Positions 61,900-64,000 of a DNA stretch of 64,000 bases are shown here, piece by piece. Below the pieces are notes generated by a model, which saw only the letters and a program-made list of their open reading frames with translations, was not told the origin of the DNA and ran no database searches. The stretch lies in the NCBI GenBank assembly GCA_938035525.1, contig CALHOI010000020.1, positions 54,602 to 118,601 of the forward strand, written 5' to 3'. The translations under genes were made by a program, and so were the position numbers. Numbering within the stretch: the stretch's first letter is position 1; every line of letters begins with the position of its first letter. This stretch comes from an uncultured Granulosicoccaceae bacterium (lineage in GTDB: Bacteria > Pseudomonadota > Gammaproteobacteria > Granulosicoccales > Granulosicoccaceae).

Positions 61900-62622
61900 C
61901 TAGTGCTTAGCCGATAAAGCAAGCTCTTTAAATTCAGGCAAAGATCTGTGCGAATCACTCACTTCACCTTTGCGTAAGTCACCCGCCATGCAAGTCATTG
62001 CGCTGGCTTGGATACCCGCAATCTGCCCATCAATAAACCGATGCACATGCCCACAGTACATACCGCAAATGTTCGAATAGCGTGACAACAGTGATGTGAG
62101 CTTCTCGACGTCCGTCCAATCTTCATATTGGTAAGGGTCCGGGATACCAGTTGCCTCGTACGGCGGGTGGTGCAGAAACAAAGCGACTGGCTTTTGCTTG
62201 TCTGCTTCTAGCAGGGACTCAAGGTTTGCTAAACGACCATCACACAACTGGCCTTTGTTGGATGAATCACTAACGGTATCCACCATAACAAGACGAACAC
62301 CATACTGCTCGATTGAATATTGCACCCAACCCTGCGCGGGCAATTGATATCGATGATCGGCGAATACCTTGAGTAACTCTGCTCTGTTATCACGATTGCC
62401 AGGCATAACAAAATAAGGCGCGTTCAGCTGATCTAAAACCTCACGAGCATCCTGGTACTCTGCCGGCACACCATCGTGTGAAATATCACCCGTGTGCACA
62501 ACAAGCTCTGGCGGCTGAGATAGTGCATTAATAGCCGTAACCGCGTTTTTTAGATCTTGTAGTCGCTGCGGCTCATGTGCGGAGATATGCGTATCAGAAA
62601 TTTGTACTATTCGAAGTGTCAT
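61900..62622 (-). CDS. CpdA-like metallophosphoesterase
   Basis: 240 residues of the calcineurin-like fold with a complete metal site: ISDTHIS at the N-terminus, HTGDISHDG, MPGNRDNR (N), LFLHHPPYEA and CGHVHRF. The length and order fit 3',5'-cyclic-AMP phosphodiesterase CpdA. It would lower cellular cAMP, but related enzymes hydrolyse other phosphodiesters. Monocistronic between the Zrg operon and the divergent MazG-like gene. Confidence 0.85.
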   Translation of the reverse strand: MTLRIVQISDTHISAHEPQRLQDLKNAVTAINALSQPPELVVHTGDISHDGVPAEYQDAREVLDQLNAPYFVMPGNRDNRAELLKVFADHRYQLPAQGWVQYSIEQYGVRLVMVDTVSDSSNKGQLCDGRLANLESLLEADKQKPVALFLHHPPYEATGIPDPYQYEDWTDVEKLTSLLSRYSNICGMYCGHVHRFIDGQIAGIQASAMTCMAGDLRKGEVSDSHRSLPEFKELALSAKH

Positions 62623-62712
62623 TTTACGGTTTACACGTTCAAACTCAGATAATATGAGTTTTGATTAAGTTAAGTGACGTCTATCAGCGTACAACACTGA
62701 GTAACCAGCACC

Positions 62713-63078
62713 ATGAGCCAAAACGCCCCTTCTATCGATGAACTAACCGCACAGTTACTGGCATTTCGCGATGCTCGTGATTGGCGGCAGTTTCATTCAC
62801 TAAAAGATTTAATCTTATCGTTAAACCTTGAAGCTGCCGAGCTACTGGAACTTACGCAATGGAAACCAGAACATCAGTTTGAAGAAGAAGCTCAGCAAGG
62901 GCCTATGCAAGCCAAGCTACAAGAAGAGTGTGCTGATGTTCTGTTGTATTTACTACTGGTTGCCGAACGTGCTGGCATCGACATACTGGATGCTGCTGCA
63001 AAAAAGATAGAAACCAATAACAAAAAATACCCCGTCGACAAATCCCGAGGCACTGCCACTAAATACGACAAGCTGTAG
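62713..63078 (+). CDS. MazG-like nucleotide pyrophosphohydrolase
   Basis: 121 residues. Residues 25-100 show the helical MazG/dCTPase metal site: LKDLILSLNLEAAELLELTQWKP (E-x-x-E pattern), and then EECADVLLYLLLVAERAGIDI (E-x-x-D) as in MazG-like dCTP pyrophosphatases and relatives (RS21-C6-like). Hydrolyses (d)NTPs to the monophosphate and PPi, probably a house-cleaning role. Convergent with the ATP sulfurylase gene; a 13-bp array separates them. Confidence 0.85.
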   Translation: MSQNAPSIDELTAQLLAFRDARDWRQFHSLKDLILSLNLEAAELLELTQWKPEHQFEEEAQQGPMQAKLQEECADVLLYLLLVAERAGIDILDAAAKKIETNNKKYPVDKSRGTATKYDKL

Positions 63079-63094
63079 TGAGCCACAAAAAATT

Positions 63095-63173
63095 GGCTAA
63101 CTAATCTGGCAAATTTATCTGGCAAACTCAGTCAGCAAACTCAGTCGGCAAACTCAGTCGGCAAACACAGTCG
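63095..63173. repeat. 13-bp tandem array between convergent genes
   Basis: Four units of GCAAACTCAGTCG (63122-63173; the first ends in A and the last has ACACAG), preceded by two more degenerate 13-bp units (GGCTAACTAATCT, GGCAAATTTATCT). Located between the MazG-like and sulfurylase stops. Confidence 0.93.
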
Positions 63174-63184
63174 GCACAAATAGC

Positions 63185-64000
63185 TTACGAATTTTCCTGC
63201 TGATAATGCTCCATCAGAATTTTCGCCACCTCGGGTCTGGAAAATTCTTCTGGAGGGGCAATGCCTTTCCCGAGCATTTCGCGTACGGCCGTACCAGACA
63301 ACAATACAAAATCCTCTTTACTGTGATCGGGTGCCTCACGCATCATCACAACTTTGTTCAGTTTTTTCGAATAGGCGGTGTGATCGGCTTTAAACAGTTC
63401 AATTTTTAGCGCGCCTGCAGGTACCTGATCAAATATATCCTGCGCCTCAAATGGTTCGTAGTAATCTCCCACACCAGCGTGATCGCGACCAATAATAAAG
63501 TGTGTTGCGCCCATGTTTTGTCTAAAAACAGCATGTAAAAGCGCTTCACGTGGCCCGGCGTAAAGCATGTCGAAACCATAGCCAGTGACTTCAGCTGAGT
63601 CGGCTGGAAAATAGAGCTCGATCATTTTTCTTATGGAAGCATCACGCACTGGTGCCGGTATATCGCCAGGCTTAAGCTTACCGAGCAACATGTGTATCAC
63701 CAATCCATCAGCGTCAAGACGCTGCATAGCCATATGGCATAGCTCCTCGTGCGCACGGTGCATTGGGTTACGTGTCTGGAAAGCCACTATGCGCTTCCAG
63801 CCATGTTGTGCAATGCTGTCTCTGATTTGTCCAGCAGTGCGGAATGTATCGGGAAACTCAGTTGCAAAGTAGCTGTAATTAAGCACCTGTATAGGGCCGG
63901 CAATGGCCGTATTGCCCTGTGCCCTGAATTCAGCCACGCCCGGGTGATCGGCATCGGTCGTTCCGTATACCTGCTGAGTCAAAGTATCCAGCTCATCATT
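63185..64000 (-). CDS. sat: ATP sulfurylase (5' end outside the window)
   Basis: The frame is open to the right edge; the TTG at 63982 is an internal Leu (upstream codons read NDELDT). What is visible, about 271 residues, is the C-terminal two-thirds of a single-chain Sat: VYGTTDADHPGV, then the ATP/sulfate motif VAFQTRNPMHRAHEELC with QTRNP and HRxHE, GRDHAGVGDYYEPF, and a late MREAPDHSKEDFVLLSGTAVREML. It activates sulfate to adenosine-5'-phosphosulfate, for assimilation or, run backwards, sulfur oxidation. The first third lies beyond 64000. Confidence 0.95.
   Translation of the reverse strand, partial: NDELDTLTQQVYGTTDADHPGVAEFRAQGNTAIAGPIQVLNYSYFATEFPDTFRTAGQIRDSIAQHGWKRIVAFQTRNPMHRAHEELCHMAMQRLDADGLVIHMLLGKLKPGDIPAPVRDASIRKMIELYFPADSAEVTGYGFDMLYAGPREALLHAVFRQNMGATHFIIGRDHAGVGDYYEPFEAQDIFDQVPAGALKIELFKADHTAYSKKLNKVVMMREAPDHSKEDFVLLSGTAVREMLGKGIAPPEEFSRPEVAKILMEHYQQENS

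Overview
The window reads as chromosomal DNA of a free-living, probably marine, Gram-negative bacterium, most likely a gammaproteobacterium. The reasons are the PqiA/PqiB/PqiC lipid-transport genes, a ZrgA-type (DUF2796) zinc-uptake operon first described in Vibrio, DUF1127, ArsN2, PA0069-type radical SAM and DUF3299 families, many lipoproteins with clear lipoboxes, and a choline-sulfatase. I cannot fix the order or genus from sequence alone. There are no rRNA or tRNA genes, insertion sequences, prophage genes or CRISPR arrays that I can see.

Layout. 1-5300: end of a TraF-like outer-membrane protein, a spermidine-synthase-like protein, a DUF4403 lipoprotein, a membrane protein coupled to a TerB-like protein, and a YdjM-family membrane protein. 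5450-10262: an envelope operon of a large repeat-bearing SdrD-B/cadherin-like surface protein, an OmpA-family protein and an HExxH lipoprotein. 10594-13514: a VWA lipoprotein operon whose first gene has a start that needs an AUU codon or a frameshift. 13637-15850: DMT transporter, lipoprotein, DUF2306. 15988-20952: pqiA (split in two), pqiB, pqiC and a second VWA lipoprotein. 21206-24720: a periplasmic thioredoxin/YyaL-DsbD-alpha fusion and a Gly-rich DUF533 protein.

25000-27219: an arginine:glycine-amidinotransferase-family enzyme followed by a double SnoaL-like protein. 27303-29112: a more A+T-rich patch of small genes and a BON protein. 29310-34932: choline-sulfatase, radical SAM protein, ArsN2, 3-hydroxyisobutyryl-CoA hydrolase, lipoprotein. 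35263-37110: a pore-less voltage-sensor protein, DUF1801 and a small winged-helix-like gene. 37164-42165: secreted alpha/beta hydrolase, and a periplasmic molybdopterin-fold protein coupled to a hybrid histidine kinase. 42222-47596: DUF1127, degenerate SDR, OmpA-like lipoprotein, FixJ-like regulator, small exported protein.

47657-49326: TyrRS and a peptidoglycan-binding-domain protein. 49430-57789: a same-strand catabolic cluster (HIBADH-family, ALDH, VOC, hybrid kinase, kynureninase, MmgE/PrpD). 57963-61801: the zinc (Zrg) operon. 61900-64000: CpdA-like phosphoesterase, MazG-like pyrophosphohydrolase and the truncated ATP sulfurylase gene.

A recurring feature is short direct tandem repeats (13-18 bp units, 2-6 copies) in intergenic DNA, signal-peptide coding regions and one translation-start region. 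The systems that most merit a second look are the VWA/XpaC-like operon with its homopolymer start, the tandem start-module repeat in front of the FixJ-like gene, the AGAT-SnoaL pair, the stand-alone voltage sensor, and the Moco-fold/hybrid-kinase pair.
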